Assembly: GCA_951799445.1 (NCBI GenBank)
Contig: OX637295.1
Location: 25,544,001-25,608,000, forward strand
DNA: 64,000 nucleotides
Direction of reading: 5' to 3'
From: Pseudisothecium myosuroides
Taxonomy: Eukaryota; Streptophyta; Bryopsida; Hypnales; Lembophyllaceae
The notes under the pieces were generated by a model, which was not told where the DNA came from, did not search any database, and saw only the letters and a program-made list of their open reading frames with translations. Shown here in pieces: positions 21,240 through 35,770 of the stretch. The position numbers were made by a program, and so were the translations under genes. The stretch's first letter is position 1, and each line of letters starts with the position of its first letter.

Positions 21240-22110
21240 CATAATACAGAAGAGAATAATGCTAGATTGAATATTATATAGTACCCAAAAACCATGAAAA
21301 TAACATCCTATTGTGCAATTCAAAGAATTTTGCAATATATAAAATACTATTGGCATTTTTTGGCTTACATAATTATCAATCAATTTTTACGCAATTTCAA
21401 TCAAGCAAACCAAATTTTAGTTTTAAAAAACCAAATTCCATTTTATTTAATTATTTCATTTAATATTCACGGTTTTATTTGATAATTGATTGAAAAATCT
21501 TGGTGATGAATTTTAAAAATTTGATTGCATGGAGATGTAGGAAGCATCCATCCATCCATATTTCATGTTAAAAAAAATTCATTAAAGAACAAAAATATTA
21601 TCTATGAAGAGTTCAATGTGAGGTGTTCCATCACAAAACTTTGTATAAGGTAGAGCCACCATTCCCGACCTATAGATGCACGTATTTTTTACCAAGCTTA
21701 GAATGTTTTTTTAATCCCTTTTCAAGATTGGAACTAATAAATACATGACACATATCCCAAGTTGTGAGAAAAGAAGTAGGAAATAATGATTAGGAAAAAT
21801 GTTCTTGAATGATCAAAATTGGAAGAGTCTAGACATTGGCCATGGGTCCGTAGCACTTTTTGCCTCCCAAAATTCATAATAATTTTAGTTCGAGCGATAA
21901 AATTACCAAAAAATTTGCAATCCGTGTCATTTCTATTGATGTACCTCTGAAAAATATTTGTTTTGCCTTCACAACTCTAGGTCATGTCGGAATTCCTTAT
22001 CCGGTTGGTTATGGGTGGCTCTACTTTAATAGATATTTTTGTATTTTAATTAGATTTTGGCAAAGTAATTGTACCATTATGCTCAAAGGTACAAAATCAG
22101 TCATAGTCAT
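21240..22110. repeat. Diverged member of the foldback family at 42587-43464
   Basis: 21500-21660 aligns in direct orientation with about 42830-42960 (GGAAGCATCCAT against GGGAACATCCAT; TCAATGTGAGGTGT against TCAATATAAGGTGT). 22026-22105 matches the reverse complement of about 43008-43090, sharing TTAGATTTTGGCAA and AATTGTACCAT. The ends of this copy are not resolved. Confidence 0.6.
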
Positions 22111-25100
22111 AGTATAAGGGTCAAATAGCAAAATCAAATGACAATTATATTTTACATTGTGCAAAATGTTTGCATCCTAGGTATTAGATACTTTATATAA
22201 TGTACACTACAACAATTTATAGTGGGCACATATTACTATTGAGTAGTGAAGCAACTCAATAAAAGTGTAAAACATGCACCCTCTAGAATCCATTGCACAC
22301 CACACGCAATTCATGATATAAATCATAGCCTTGACCTTCATTTTAATAACATTTGTCTTTTCAACAATTTGTTGGATACATTAAAGGAGTCCTACACTTT
22401 TATTTAAATAACACTAGTTGTAACATTGAAAATGTAGAGAAGTAAAATTAAAAAAAGACTAGATGGCCATTCTATGCAACAAACATCCGCTTATGGCTCA
22501 CAAATTCTTGAAGAAGTTTAATAACACATGGCTTAGGTTTCCCTTTTCTGGATCCAGATACAACAGGGTGGTCATGCAACTGGAATCTGAAAAGCCCGCA
22601 TGTGGGGAGTTAGTGTAGTTTAGCGCTTATTCTTATTTGATTGCGGCTCAAGTTCTTTTTATTCTTTTCCAGGGCTCTGCCCTTGACTTGTCTGCCGTTT
22701 GTTTTGGCTTCAAATTTCTGGAATAAACTCCAATTTTTAAAAAAATTAGAAAAAGACTTGTGAAGAAAAGGCTCAAGAGTTGTTTAATTGAATTATGTTA
22801 GATATTTAATTTTTGAAGGGATCAAATTATAGGCTATAATACCTACCTCTTCATTCATAACTTGACAAATAGCATATCTACTTAAAGAACAAAAAATGAT
22901 CACAAACATAACAAGCATAATATACATACAAACCTTAATTAGAGAAAAAATTACTTCTAATCATCTATATTTTGTACACTAAGTACACAAATGATGCACT
23001 ATATTATTCATCTATGTCATTATATAGATAATACATTAACTACACCTTGTAACTCTTTAAGTATTGTCTCCTGGATATATAGTTGTATGCTATATAGTTC
23101 GGGTGGATCAAGGATGTGGTAGCAAATCCTAATGTTATGTAAGCTTCAAACTTTCTTATTGTCACCATCACCATTTTTAAATAAAGCCTTTTTCATTTAT
23201 TAAATGCACAATTTTAAAATTAGAACTTGAACATAGTCTTTTTAATTTTGTGTTCAAAAAATATTTAAATTTGTATCCACTTCAAAACATTTGATTATAT
23301 ATTGAGCTCAAAATCACCCTAACATGAAATTTACAAGGTTAGATGTCAATTCTTCCAATTCTCATTACAATCAAATAATTAAGAGTTAAAAGCAAGCCTC
23401 AATTTTCAAAAAGATAAATAGGGACAAATTTCTCTTAAGATAATGTAATTATATACTAAATTTTATTATATTTTGAAACAGATTTTTGTGGGATTCAAAC
23501 TTGGTTTTTTCTTCCCATTTTAAAAGTTGAAGTTTGAAATGAATACCAATATTCATATAGGATTGTTACGGAAAAAACCAATATGTATTTATAACTTCAT
23601 ATGGTGCAACTCCAAATGCAATTGTAATAAACTAATGCATATTCACTTGACCATGAATGTAAAATTTTGCCAAAAAGAACACGACTTGCCAAGATAAAAA
23701 CAATGAACAATTTTCCAAGTCTACCACTCTAAAAAACACCCTTGACCATATAGTAAATGGAATTAGATTAATGAAAATTCTCTACACCTTGAAGTTGTCA
23801 TGTGCCATATGGCCAATTTTTTTTCCAAGAGCTTATTTATTGCTACAAATTAAATTTGTCCTAGAAAGAAAACAAAAACAAAATATGCTAGAATACGTCC
23901 ATTTTTTTTATCTTCTTGAGTAGATTTTTCAAAAGTCACGTTCCAAAGCTGTCGTACAATAACATAGATGTCAGGTAGAAGTCATGTAGAAGCTGGATAG
24001 CAGTCATGAGAATTATGCAAGAAGTACATCAATCTTTAAGTTGTGTCCACTAGGAAGTTTTTGGTATATGGAAGGTAGGGCAGAGTAGTAGACTTGTTGT
24101 TGTAGTAGGCAACACAATTAATCTTGTAGTTGTAAATGTCTTTCTATAAGTGGATTATTATTCCTCTTTAGCTCACAAAACTACCTTTGTTTTTTCCTTG
24201 TATCAATACAAATGCTTGGCATCATACTAAAGTAAAAATGAGAGTGGTTATTGTCTAAATCAAATGCATGAGAGCGTCTATGTAATGCATAACTTATGAA
24301 ATACGTTGCATGCAGTAGCTATTGAGACATTTGGATGTTGTGTTGTCAATGTCTCAGTCATACGCGAGCAACAAACCAATCATTGAATTTGGTTTTGCAT
24401 GCGTCCATTTATATATCTAAATTGTCGTTCAACCTACAACAAAAATCATATTTACTACCGATTGTATAGCCACTCATCCTCGACCAATTGACCATGTCCA
24501 AATCAATGGCTTGTACATAATTCTATGTGTACTACGGAAAGACTTCACAATGAATATTCTTAAATTAAAAGCGTCTCTGCAAATATGAGAAAGTCACGTC
24601 CTATCAGCAAATGTCACATGAGCAAAAGTGGGCCCTAGAGACCATTGTGAGGACATCATTGTCACTCTAAAATGACTCAAAAAGGACTTGCCACATCACT
24701 GTCCACGTCAAATGCAGCTTGATACATTAGCTGTTGACTACGCGGATGCGGTAGAAGCCCTCGCCACATGTGTAAGTGAGTATGCTTGCCCTGTCATTGC
24801 CATTTCCACTTCGCTAGATTCGTAGATTTCCTCATCCGATGAACTTCCAAGCTTGAAATGAATGGTGACAAGACTACCGCAGTCATTTACGTAAACAACT
24901 TGTCCACAAAGACTCCAAGGCCCTCAAATCATTTCACCGTCATATGTGTCCAGAATGACTATTGTGCAATCATTCTTGCAAAATATTTATATCCTCATTT
25001 TCTTGTAGTGAATGCTTAGCAAGTTTGACAAACTCAACAAGTGCCCATTCATGAATCAATGGCAATTGACTCTTGTAGGATTATTGAGGATATTATCTGT

Positions 25101-26514
25101 TTCACTTGCCCATTTTTATGAATTTTATACAATTGTTTAGCAAAGCAAATGACATCTTTGGACATGCCATCAGGAAAGAATGGCATAAAAATGATGGTAA
25201 TGGGCATACAATCCGCGCTCTAGAAATTCTCTCCAAGGTACATATGATTCTCAAAAGAGGTACCAATGGAGTACATCCCTTGAATAGCACTTGTCCCAGT
25301 CATGCAAATTATAAGTGTAGCATAGTATGGATTGATTTTTGCCTACACTTCAATATCAATGAATTTGATGACTTAGGCAATATGAATAAAATCATGATTC
25401 TTGCAAATATATTTAGCTTTTTTGATATCTCTTGGTGGTTATTTTTTGCCTATGCATAAGATTGATATCAACTATCTAAATTCACTTCTTTTAGAATGCC
25501 TGGCCAGTCTTTGGATACCAAATTAAGGGCGGTTACTATGAGACCAATAACAAGAGCCACAACTATTGCAAGAAACCATACATTGAACTAGGCTGCAAAA
25601 AACATGACTTTCTTAGGATTTTTACAACCTATTGTTGGGTGACATGCGTTCCTCAATACTGTGCAATGACCTTTACCTTCTGCAATTGTACCAATGTTGA
25701 TTATTTGAGCAATGCCAATTGGCATGCCAAATGATTCCCGCCACTAATTTGTAGGTTGAGACCAAGCATCATCAATGGCATTTTTGGTAGCAACAACAAA
25801 TGATAGTGAGTTACTATGGTGTCGCCAAGGCTAGTCTTCTTCATGATCCAGACAGACAATTGTTCATGGTTGCCAATTTCACATTCAGAAGTTTGTTCCA
25901 TACGGTGACAACATGTGCAAGCCAAGAAAAGTTTGTGTCAAGTGCCTTTCTAATTGTAAGCTTGTTAGCTATAGACATTGCTTTTCAATTGTTGGTTGGT
26001 CATTTGTTAATCAATTGTTCAAATTAGCTCAAATTAGTTAATCAAACAATTGATCATTTCTTCAATCCAATTGAAGCATCCAATCTTGTAAAGCTATCTG
26101 ATGCATATGCATACATTGCTAGTTTTGGTTCAAAATTGATACCACTACCAAGGCAACAACAATATTCAATACGGACTTTAGGTTTGTTGGAATTCAAATG
26201 CTCATATCATTCCATATGTGCATCACCTTCATAAGAATGAATTAACGTTTAGCTGCAATAAATTTGCATTGTTTCTAAAGCCAAGTGCATTCAATTAATT
26301 ATACAAGGTTGTCCGTGTGAGTGTGTGACTTTACATTGTGATGTCAATATGTCTATCATAACGTTAGCCTTAAATTTTGATGTCCGTCTTGATTAAATAT
26401 TGATTGTTAGGAGGATAATTTAATTACAATGATGGACAATTTCGATGAAAGCAGTCGCAATGTGGATAGACACGACCATTTAATTGACTAGCTCAATAGT
26501 TTTCAAAGACCTAT
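22111..26514. other. Unassigned AT-rich sequence
   Basis: About 4.4 kb with no recognisable exon, RNA gene or bounded transposon. The longest open frame (25106-25459) has no family resemblance and its composition follows the surrounding sequence. Confidence 0.5.
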
Positions 26515-27640
26515 CAACTCAACGGATTGACCATCTAATTGGACAAGGTTGTTGCGGATGGTGATGTGGCATTGTGTTGGTGTCTAGGTTGCACAATAGA
26601 GAGATTAGAGGATGGATGGGGAGAGAGATGGCAACGATGGTTTATGAGGTTTGGAGTGGAGTGGAGTGGTTGTACAAGATGGGAAAGATTGGGGTTGGTT
26701 TTGTACTTGGCTGTGGAGTCAATTTTGTTCTAACATTAAGGTGGAGTCTTTCTAAGAGTTCACTTGGAGCTAGTTGCAAATTTGCTAGATCTGGGTTTTG
26801 AGTTTTGTGTGGATGAGAGAATGAAACTGCAACTGTCTATGTGTGTTGGCGTCAAAGATCCAAAACAGATTTTACATGTTGAAAAGTTTTGGTGACTATG
26901 GGAAGACCAAGTTGCGTGTGTCGCATTAGCAAGTTGCACTTTGTATGAGGAGATTCGGGGATTCTGAGGAGGCTCTGAGTGGTAGTTTTCAATACTAATC
27001 AATGCTAGCTAGGGGCACAAAATTCAAAGCTCTGGCTTTTGAGGATTACATGTTAGAATATAGTTGGATTGGGTTGCAGGAGTCGGATCCCTACCATAAA
27101 CTTGCATCAAATTCATTGCATTGTGATATAGTGAGGTTGATAGTAACCGTGATCATAATCTATTGTGATATAGCAAGGTTGAAGTAATCGTGATCATAGT
27201 CTATTGGTGATGTTTTTGGATATAGCCTAGCTGCCTAGTCAATAGATTGACCGTCTAAAGAGACAAATTGTCTGTCTAGCTCTAGCAATTCAAATAACAA
27301 ATTGGTAGTCCAACTTGACAAACTAACCACCCAGCTCAATGGATTGATCATTTACTTGATGGATACGAAGAACGGACCCAATGATCTTCATCAACATTTA
27401 TTACCTCAAAGTAAATCTTGGATTAAAAAAATTGAAAATTGAAAAAAAGAAGTTGGTTGCCTATATATAGACGCGATCCTGACGCATCAAGATCCATCAC
27501 AACTCCCGCGTCAGGGTAAACTGAGTGACGCATATAGCCCATGTCACATTGGGATAGAAAACCTTGTAATAATAAATCTTGAATACAATCCAAAATTCCA
27601 GCATAATCATCTCTTGAGTGGTGCCAAACCTGAAACTATA
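26515..27640. repeat. Retroelement-derived segment with LTR-like features
   Basis: It begins with copy 2 of the dispersed repeat (26515-26575). Near 27241-27300 it carries ATTGACCGTCTA and ACAAATTGTCTGTCTAG, related to the motif of the 10-17.6 kb block. At 27461-27470 is a TATA-like CTATATATAG. It is followed by a GC-richer leader with CCTGACGCATC and, about 90 bases on, AATAATAAATCTTGAATAC, which resembles a polyadenylation region. This order is what an LTR shows, so a solo LTR or LTR fragment is likely. Its ends were not found. Confidence 0.35.
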
Positions 27641-28813
27641 ATCAAATCATTTCCTATCTTTTTAACTAAATGAGTTAGAGAAACGTCCAACATAATAAGT
27701 CACATTCAATGTTTTTAGAGCAAATGTTGAGATTGGAGAACTGTGTGGAATTAAAAATAATGTGTTCTTCATACAATTCTCAATTGTATAGCTAAATGAA
27801 TAAGGTGGAGATACCCCAAAGCATCAGATAGTGACCAAAATCCACCATCTACACCTTGTGTATATCTCCATAATCAATGTATAGTATACATTTGTTGAAG
27901 ACACAATCTTTCAAAAAAATACATTCATCTAAGCTCATAATCCTTGAAGGTAGAATTGGTAGCTCACATCTAATATTTTTATTTGTGTCAAAATGGTGCA
28001 AATGTTTTCTAAGATTATGTCATTAGGAGGGAATTGAATCCCAAAAGGGCTTGCTTCTTCTCTATGTATGACTAAGGTGGGTATCCCAAAGACGATGTTG
28101 ACCTCAAACCGCCATCATCACTCTGTCTACATCTCCAAAATCAATATGTACCTATGTGGAAGAAACAATTTTAGAAACTTTACCAAAAAAACTTTGACCT
28201 TTCATAACATATGCATACGGTATCCAAATTTCGTGTTCTTTGGTGCATTGAAACTTTCTTTCCCTTCCCAACAAGAAAATATGAAAACTTGACCAGTCTA
28301 ATAATAGTAACTAGGCACAATACCAAAAAATGGCAGTTTTGGGGTGCCCACCTTATCCTGTCTTCTTCCTTCTTGTGAAAACTCGCATTCAATTGTGAGC
28401 TTCTTCTCTCAGCATCCTTTCTTCTTCCTTCTTGTTACAAATCGCATTCAGTTGTCGTTCCAGCTATTTATTGGAGGCACATTAAAAACTTTAGTTAATT
28501 TGAAGACCAAATCACAAGCTATTAATATGCAAAAGCCTTCCATTCAAGTTTTGCAAACTTGCTACTTAATGGATTGCAATTAAATCAATTTTAGTCTATA
28601 GATTTGGAAATGATCGAACTAGATCTATTAACCCATAACACGTGAATCCTTTCTTGAATTTTTGCATATTTTTGCTTGTATCTTTAATTTAAAACATATA
28701 AATTTACCTCAATTTAATCAAATTCATCATACGAATAGAATGTATTTCAAAAACTCAAACATTGATTTGGATGAATGAGAAGTTCTATGGTCATAAAAGC
28801 CCTTGGAACCTCT
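27641..28813. other. Kinase 3' flank, no gene seen
   Basis: Contains a diverged direct repeat: the segment near 27800-27910 resembles 28070-28170, each with a 'CCCAAAG...CCATC...ATCTCCA' order. Otherwise unassigned. Confidence 0.4.
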
Positions 28814-31800
28814 CTATCCATTGTCCACATTTTGGATGTTGTAGTGCGAAGGGGTTACTGAGGAAAAAGAGCTTACAACAATATTCCTCTGTTTTAAAAT
28901 TTGTAGTCCTTCTTGAAGCTTAGAAAATTTGCCCTGCAATTCTTTGATTTGCTGAAGATAGTCTCTTTCTCTTTCACTTTGAGTCTCTACCATCTACACC
29001 AAAATAATAATAATAAATTAGCAACAACTTTGGTATAAATTGTAGGTATTTGATGAACCCAAATCCAAGATGAGAGCCCCAAAATTCTTCTGAAGGAAAA
29101 ACAACAACTTACAGCCTCACAAATTGTACTTGTATCACTAAGATTTTTGAAATTGCTACAAAATTCTTACTGAGTAATTATTAAGAGCATTGTCGCTTGA
29201 ATTTTGTTTTAAGCCACCTTGTGAATCAATAGCTGCAATACATAAATTAATATGTGAATATGAAAATCAACACCTCTATGTATTTTACGTCTTTGGATTT
29301 GATATGTAGAAAGACACAACATTTGCAATTTTCTTATAAAATTAAATACCACATTCCCAAAAAAATTCACTCAACTTATTACCCATGATTCCAATGTTTT
29401 CAGAAAATATCTTTAAGATTTATAGAAGCAAGGGGTTTAAGTCATCCTTCTAATGATTAGAATTTGATCATATGTAATATTTCTTCACAATTCTAAGTTT
29501 TCAAAAGTAGAAAAATTTAAATGAGCAGGGATTATTTCAAGTTATTCTTCAAAAATTTAAAATTCACCAATATAAATTAATCTTGAGTAGAAATTTGGAA
29601 GCTACTCACAAATAGGAACCTCATCAGGATTGATGTTTCTCAAAATGTTTTTGAGAGTGTCCTGCAAATTACAACAATAGCATGATCAAGACATTAAATT
29701 AGACACTTGTCATGTAACGTTTAATCATGTAGTACTTAAATGATTATATACAACTTACATATCACATTCAATAGAGAAGCTATCAAGGTCAACATTTCAT
29801 GCCAAATAATAAATTAAAGTTGGAAAAAGTAATTTGATCAAAATTCTGGCTCTTTGAATGTAGCCACTTTGTTCATATGTATCCTACATATTTTTACAAG
29901 CCACTTAATATTTGGTTTGAGGAAAGAAGACAAGTGCTTTATAGAAGTAGGGAGGTAGGAGCTACAGCAATTTATGTGGGATATATAAACTAAGACTTGA
30001 AAGGACTAAATCATCTATAGTCAAGTCAAAATAATGCAATAATTACGTTTACAAATGAACTTCCATAATTCTATTACTTTCTATTAAAGACTCAAAAATC
30101 ACAAACTGATATGCAAACTATTAGAAACCCAAAATCACAAACCTTTTGCATGATAGCATGCTCAAGTGCATCTTTTAGGTGAGGCACAATGGCCACAATT
30201 GGTACAGATGCTCCATTTAGATCCAATGATGTTGAAGTTTCTTGCAAATATAGCTGTTATTGTAATGCCAATAAAAAATGTTATCAAAGATACATTAATG
30301 CACAAGGTTTTACATTTATATTTAATATACCCACTAGCATAAAACCACCCATTGTCTAAAATGTTTTTGTAATAAATCAATGTTAGTTTTAAAGTTATAA
30401 TGTTTATTTCAATGCAATATGCATTAACGTCAATAAAAATTCAACAAAAATTCATTTCAAAAAATGGGGTATATTTTGTCTAATGAACATAAAAGAGTGC
30501 AACAATGGAGTGGAATCATTATTTATAGTATTTAGATAATTAAGAAATTAAGCCTTGCAATATAGAATCTCATAAATATTTCAAGTGCAAAGTATTTGCG
30601 TATTGTTGAATAAATTTGAATTGGAAGTTTTTCCTTATTATAACATCTAATATAAAAATGATTATTGTGACCCTTCTTAAAATACGAACCACTACTCTAG
30701 CTACAACAAGACACGTAGTGAAGAATCAACAAACCTGTGAGTTCATAGTATTGCTAAAGGCAATATGCACTGGATCCTGCATAGTACAAGATAGATTATT
30801 TTATAATTGCTATAATGAGAAGAAATTCATCAAAAACAGATTTAAAATTTACATTTCATAAAATCTCATTAACTACCATAATATATGTAGGCTACACTTA
30901 TAATATGGCTCTAGAGAATTACCAATACATTTAAAGAATTAATAGCCATTAGTAGATTTCATGGTGAAAAATCTCATTGTATTGTAATCATTTTGTTGGT
31001 TTACAATGACAAAAATCAAATGAAAGATCCTTGAATATTTGATTTTGTTGCTTATTTACTCCAAATATTCATCTATTCAATCATAACAAATTTCAAGTTG
31101 AAAAATATTATTCATTTTATTATATATTATATATATTCAAAATAATATATTTTATTGTGATCGAAAAATAATAATGAATAATCAATGAATGTGAACTTAC
31201 TTGATTCTTTGTTTCAACTTTTAAACCTTGTGTAGTAGTTCTAGTTGGTAGTTGTATACCATTATGACATCCAAAATCTATATATTCTTGGGTATGGATG
31301 AACAAAGTAGACTTTGCAAATTCATCATCTTCTTTTATTGTTTGATGCAAAGTCTCATCACCTTCTTTTATTATCTTATGCAAAGTATCATCACCTTCTT
31401 TTATAGTCTCATGCAAAATATCATCTGGAATCTGGCATCAACAAAATGGAATTAGGAAGATAAACATACATACTAATAGACTTAAATTGAGCTTTAAAAG
31501 CATCATTCAAATAATAATAGTTTTGGCACTTTATATGTCTATGAACAAGATGCAAGTAAATTACAAAATTTAATTCTTTGTATATTTTTGATAATATGAT
31601 AGCAAGGAAATGAAATAAAAATACAATAGCAATTTTACCTGGGTTGCTTGTGCCTTTAGATCATCAACATTGAAAATCCAATTGCTTACTCCTCTTTTAT
31701 ACTCGATCTACAAAGAAAAAATACAAAAATATGACAACAATTAGAAAAAGAAATACATCTTAATAGATGGCCACATACTAGAATAAGATAGAAATCATTG

Positions 31801-34800
31801 GCAAAAATCTAAAGTTTGTATTTTACAAACCTGGGGGCTCTCATTTTTCTCATCAAAGCTTATATTTTGTCGTGCAAATCGCTCCATGTCCATATTCTAC
31901 AAAAAAAACACCTAGTCAATTTCAATTGATGGGTTTATATGTCTAATTTATTGCATTTAAGATTTTTAAATTTTATTAATATTTAAATTGTTTCTTGTCA
32001 AGTGTAAGCTTGATGAAACATGTAACTAATTCAAAAAGCATTAAGATCATAAGGCTTTCAAATGAATATGAGGATAATTGTATATGGTCTACCTTCAATT
32101 TCTTATATCGCTCTCCTAGAGATGGAAGGCCATCAAGAATGCGTTGACAGATGTAGTCAATTTTGTGAGCTTGCTTGAAAAATGAATGTTTAAGTAGCTT
32201 CTCCGCAGTTGGGCGTTGGGTAGGATCTTTAACCAAACACATCGCAATCATTTCTTTGAAAGACTGTGTAAAGTAAAAATGTAATTGTTAGTTTTTGAAT
32301 AACTTGCAATCTTTAAACAAACAAGCAAATCTCCACCCCAAAGACTTGACCATTGACAACGTACCCTTGATACACATGCAGTGTACAACAATTGTAAATA
32401 ATTGTTGGTTTGATTCTTACTTTAGAGAACCGAACTTTATCTCCATCGTGGTCAAGTCTTGGAGGTGCATTTATCATTGTCATAAGCATAATCTGAATCA
32501 GTAATTCATATTATAAGTTGCAAAAATGATAAATTTTAAAAAATAGTAATTATACTAGTAATTCTAGTTTCATCTATTTCAATTTAAATCAATAGTATAA
32601 ATGGTTTTGTAGATGTTACTTTTGCAGGAGGAAAACTTGAAAATGGTGGGTGACCATGGGCAAGCTCCATGGCAGTGATTCCAAAGGACCATATGTCAGC
32701 GCTACAAAGAGACAAAACCAAAAATAATTGCGATCAATCCAAGACTATCAAGCTAGATTTTACCGCACTTTATATGAACAAAGGGCCTAATTTTTAATAA
32801 AGCTCTATTACCAACATACTTTCACAATATATGACCTCATCACCTTTGCCATTTTTATTGAAGGATAGTTTTTTTGTAGATTAACAAATAATAAAAAATA
32901 AAAAGATTAAAAGGATGATTGTTTGCTAGCTTGAATTTAATAGTTGATTTAGAATAAAATGCTAAGATAGCTACAATGTAATATAATAATAACAAAGTAC
33001 AAGCATATTTGACCAATCACATTCACTTATTAATTCTTAATACCAATAAGCACTAATAATATATTGAAAGAGTATCCTAATTATAAAGATTTTATGGTTC
33101 TTATATTTCATCTTTCTATATATACATAATTTCTTTACTAATTATGAAAGAATGCACACTTTAGAAAATCATTATGAATACAAATCTTCAAGCAAAGAAA
33201 TGCTCACCTAGAATTATAACCATGCAATTGCTCCATTACCTCCGGTGCCATCCTAAACAAATATGAAATAAAAATTTAAAAGAAGACCTATGTCATAATT
33301 TTCATTAAACTTGAAACAAACACATCACATATTATAAAAATGATGCATGTAGCAACCTCTCATTATCTATATACCAAAAATTGAAAGATTTTTAAAAAAT
33401 AAAGCAAAATTCAAATAGTTGAATGAAGCATAATATTGAAGCATATTTGCATAATAAAGCATACAACATTTCATATAATTAGTACATGAGAATAAAAAGT
33501 AAGAAATCAAACCAACAAGGAGTGCCGACAAATGTATTTCTTGATCGTTGTCGATCTCCTCTTTCTAACATGTAAGCACTAACACCAAAATCTGCTAGTT
33601 TAACAATTCCATTTCCATCCACCAAGATATTTCCAGCCTGCCATCAAATACATATCATGTTATATACATAAATTACTATTGGACCATGTTAATTTGAATT
33701 CAAAAAGATATAGCTCCTCTTACTTCCTAAAAGTAAAAATATTTCTAAAAAGAACTACTTGAACGACCATTTGACCAAGGACTACAGTAGCCAATCATTA
33801 TGACTAGGAAGAAATTCAAAAAAAATCTATATACAAGTAATTACTAACATATATGATTCAAAGTGTGTGACTAAATATAAAGTATTATATAATTAGAGCA
33901 ACTATATTCTAAGCAACAAGTTCAAAATTTTATCAAATGTACCTTAACATCTCTATGAATGTAGCCATTTCCATGAAGGTATTCTAAAGCCTTCAATGCT
34001 TCTTTTAGGAATGTAGCAATAACTTGCTCTTTAAATCCATTCGGGAAAGCTGATTTCATGATGTGAAGGCACGAGCCCCCTGCCATGTAAGGCATTACAA
34101 CCCAAAGTTTTTGTTCTACAACAAAAGAGCAAAATGCCTTCTCAAGATTGGGGTGATTCATCAAGGTCATTGTCATTGCTTCTTGGCGAACAACATCCTG
34201 CAACACACCATTTTCAATCAATTAAATTTTGTTAAGATTTCAAAAAACAAAACGAAATACCAACATAGGAATTTTAATAATTGAAAACATTGATTTCACA
34301 ATTGACTCATTTTTGTAGAATAGGTCGTTTGTCACAATCTTATAAATATAGGTAAGCAACTCTTTAATACAATAATTAATGTCAATCAAATATACAAACA
34401 AACAAAAGACACAAAAAAACTATTTATTATCAATGGCAATCCACAAATGACTTGCTAAATTATTATAATAAAATAAAATAATTTAATTTATTATGAAATG
34501 AACACATAATGAAAAAAATTCTTCTCATTATCTTAACAATGCAATATTTTCTTTAAAATTATTAAAAAATTCTAATGAAGAGTATAAAAATCTTTGAATC
34601 TAACAAACAAAGAGTTTTACCACTAACCTTAAATATGATTTTTCAAAGACACCAACTAATGATTTAGCTCAAATTCATAGCCACTAATGTTTATAGATCA
34701 TTTAAGACAACCTAGAACATTAAGATTATGAGAACCTAAAATCTACATCAGTCAAATGAACCAATCTATAACATTTCAAGAGTAGAAATTGCTAAAAAAG

Positions 34801-35398
34801 TGTGAGACCAAAAACACAAAAAATTGTATCATGAAACATCCACACGACCTAGGGGAGTTATGAAACACTAGAGATAGACATTTCCAATGCAACAAATTAA
34901 AGGCATATCACAACTACAATACCACAAAATAATTACAAACCCATCCTTAGTAAAAATTGCATACCTTCACTTTTCAATAGCCAATACATAGGATTACAAT
35001 CAAAACTACAATCAATGATTAATCGTACAAATATAGTCTCTCATAAAGTGTCACCTCATATTACATTTAAAAAATGAACTATAGAAGTGTATATAGTCTT
35101 TAGAAGCTACTTACAACTTACAACTTGAAAAAGTACCTTGAATTCCAACCACAAAAGGAAGAAATATCAAGATAAAAGATCGAAAAATAGAAAAAAAACT
35201 CAACAATAACGATTAGAAACTCACCAAGTCATCCTTGCACTTTTCTAAATCCAATGCTTTAATTGCTACAACCTCCTTGTACGGCAAACACATTGCAGAG
35301 TACACGGTGGCAGTAGTCCCATGCCCAATTTCTTCCAAAAGTTGGTACTCCACTGCTGTGACAGGGTAAATCTTATGTTCTATTTGTTTTCCCTCCAT
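28814..35398 (-). CDS. STE20-family protein kinase, plant SPAK/OSR1-like (GCK-VI) type, 15 exons
   Basis: A Ser/Thr kinase predicted to act in the cytosol in a signalling cascade. Plant relatives include BLUS1 of stomatal blue-light signalling. Exons (minus): 35398-35225, 34197-33943, 33637-33513, 33252-33208, 32701-32620, 32492-32421, 32263-32093, 31896-31831, 31707-31639, 31431-31201, 30776-30735, 30253-30143, 29661-29610, 29232-29171, 28993-28814. All use GT-AG, join in phase and give 578 residues. Visible motifs: glycine loop [22 protein letters not shown], and an activation loop [13 protein letters not shown]. After the kinase domain come the conserved [10 protein letters not shown] segment and a C-terminal coiled coil. 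Exon 10 encodes three tandem acidic repeats. The ATG is chosen because the conserved Tyr-Pro-Val start of the family follows within a dozen residues. No lesion is seen. Confidence 0.93.
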
Positions 35399-35619
35399 CA
35401 CGTCAAGTCTTTTTGCACTCTATTTGACCAAAGAAGTCTAGTAAATTAAATAGTTGGAAGAAAATTGCTATATCAATGTTGGATTATAGATATAATTTTA
35501 TGCAACTAGTTCCACCATCACTCACAACCTTCTTAGTGTATAAGAAAGCAAGTATTAGAAATGCAAAAGTAGATGAATCAAACTAGCAGTAGTAGATGAA
35601 TAAGACTAATGGTAGCACT

Positions 35620-35628
35620 CTTTATATA
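35620..35628 (-). promoter_or_regulatory. Candidate TATA box of the kinase gene
   Basis: On the minus strand it reads TATATAAAG, about 225 bases upstream of the start codon. This is a plausible distance for a plant promoter with a 5' leader of roughly 190 bases. It is an inference from sequence alone, and AT-rich DNA gives such matches often. Confidence 0.35.
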
Positions 35629-35642
35629 CTATAAAATAGATC

Positions 35643-35770
35643 CTACTACCGAAACTAGTAAGGTTATTACATAACAATGGACAAAGTAAAAGAAGCACTT
35701 ATAACCCTACTACTAAAATTAATAAGGTTATTATATAATAATAAACAAAGTAAAAGTAGCACCTGTACCC
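35643..35770. repeat. Two-copy direct repeat (65-bp period) upstream of the kinase gene
   Basis: CTACTACCGAAACTAGTAAG at 35643 recurs as CTACTACTAAAATTAATAAG at 35708. Each copy then continues GGTTATTA(C/T)ATAA and ends near ACAAAGTAAAAG. Confidence 0.7.

Noticed and set aside
25106..25459. Plus-strand frame of 117 codons
   Set aside because: No family resemblance, no splice partners, and base composition like the surrounding non-coding DNA.
31252..31455. Plus-strand frame over the kinase exon 10 repeats
   Set aside because: Complement of the tandem acidic repeats. The minus strand joins in phase with fourteen other exons.
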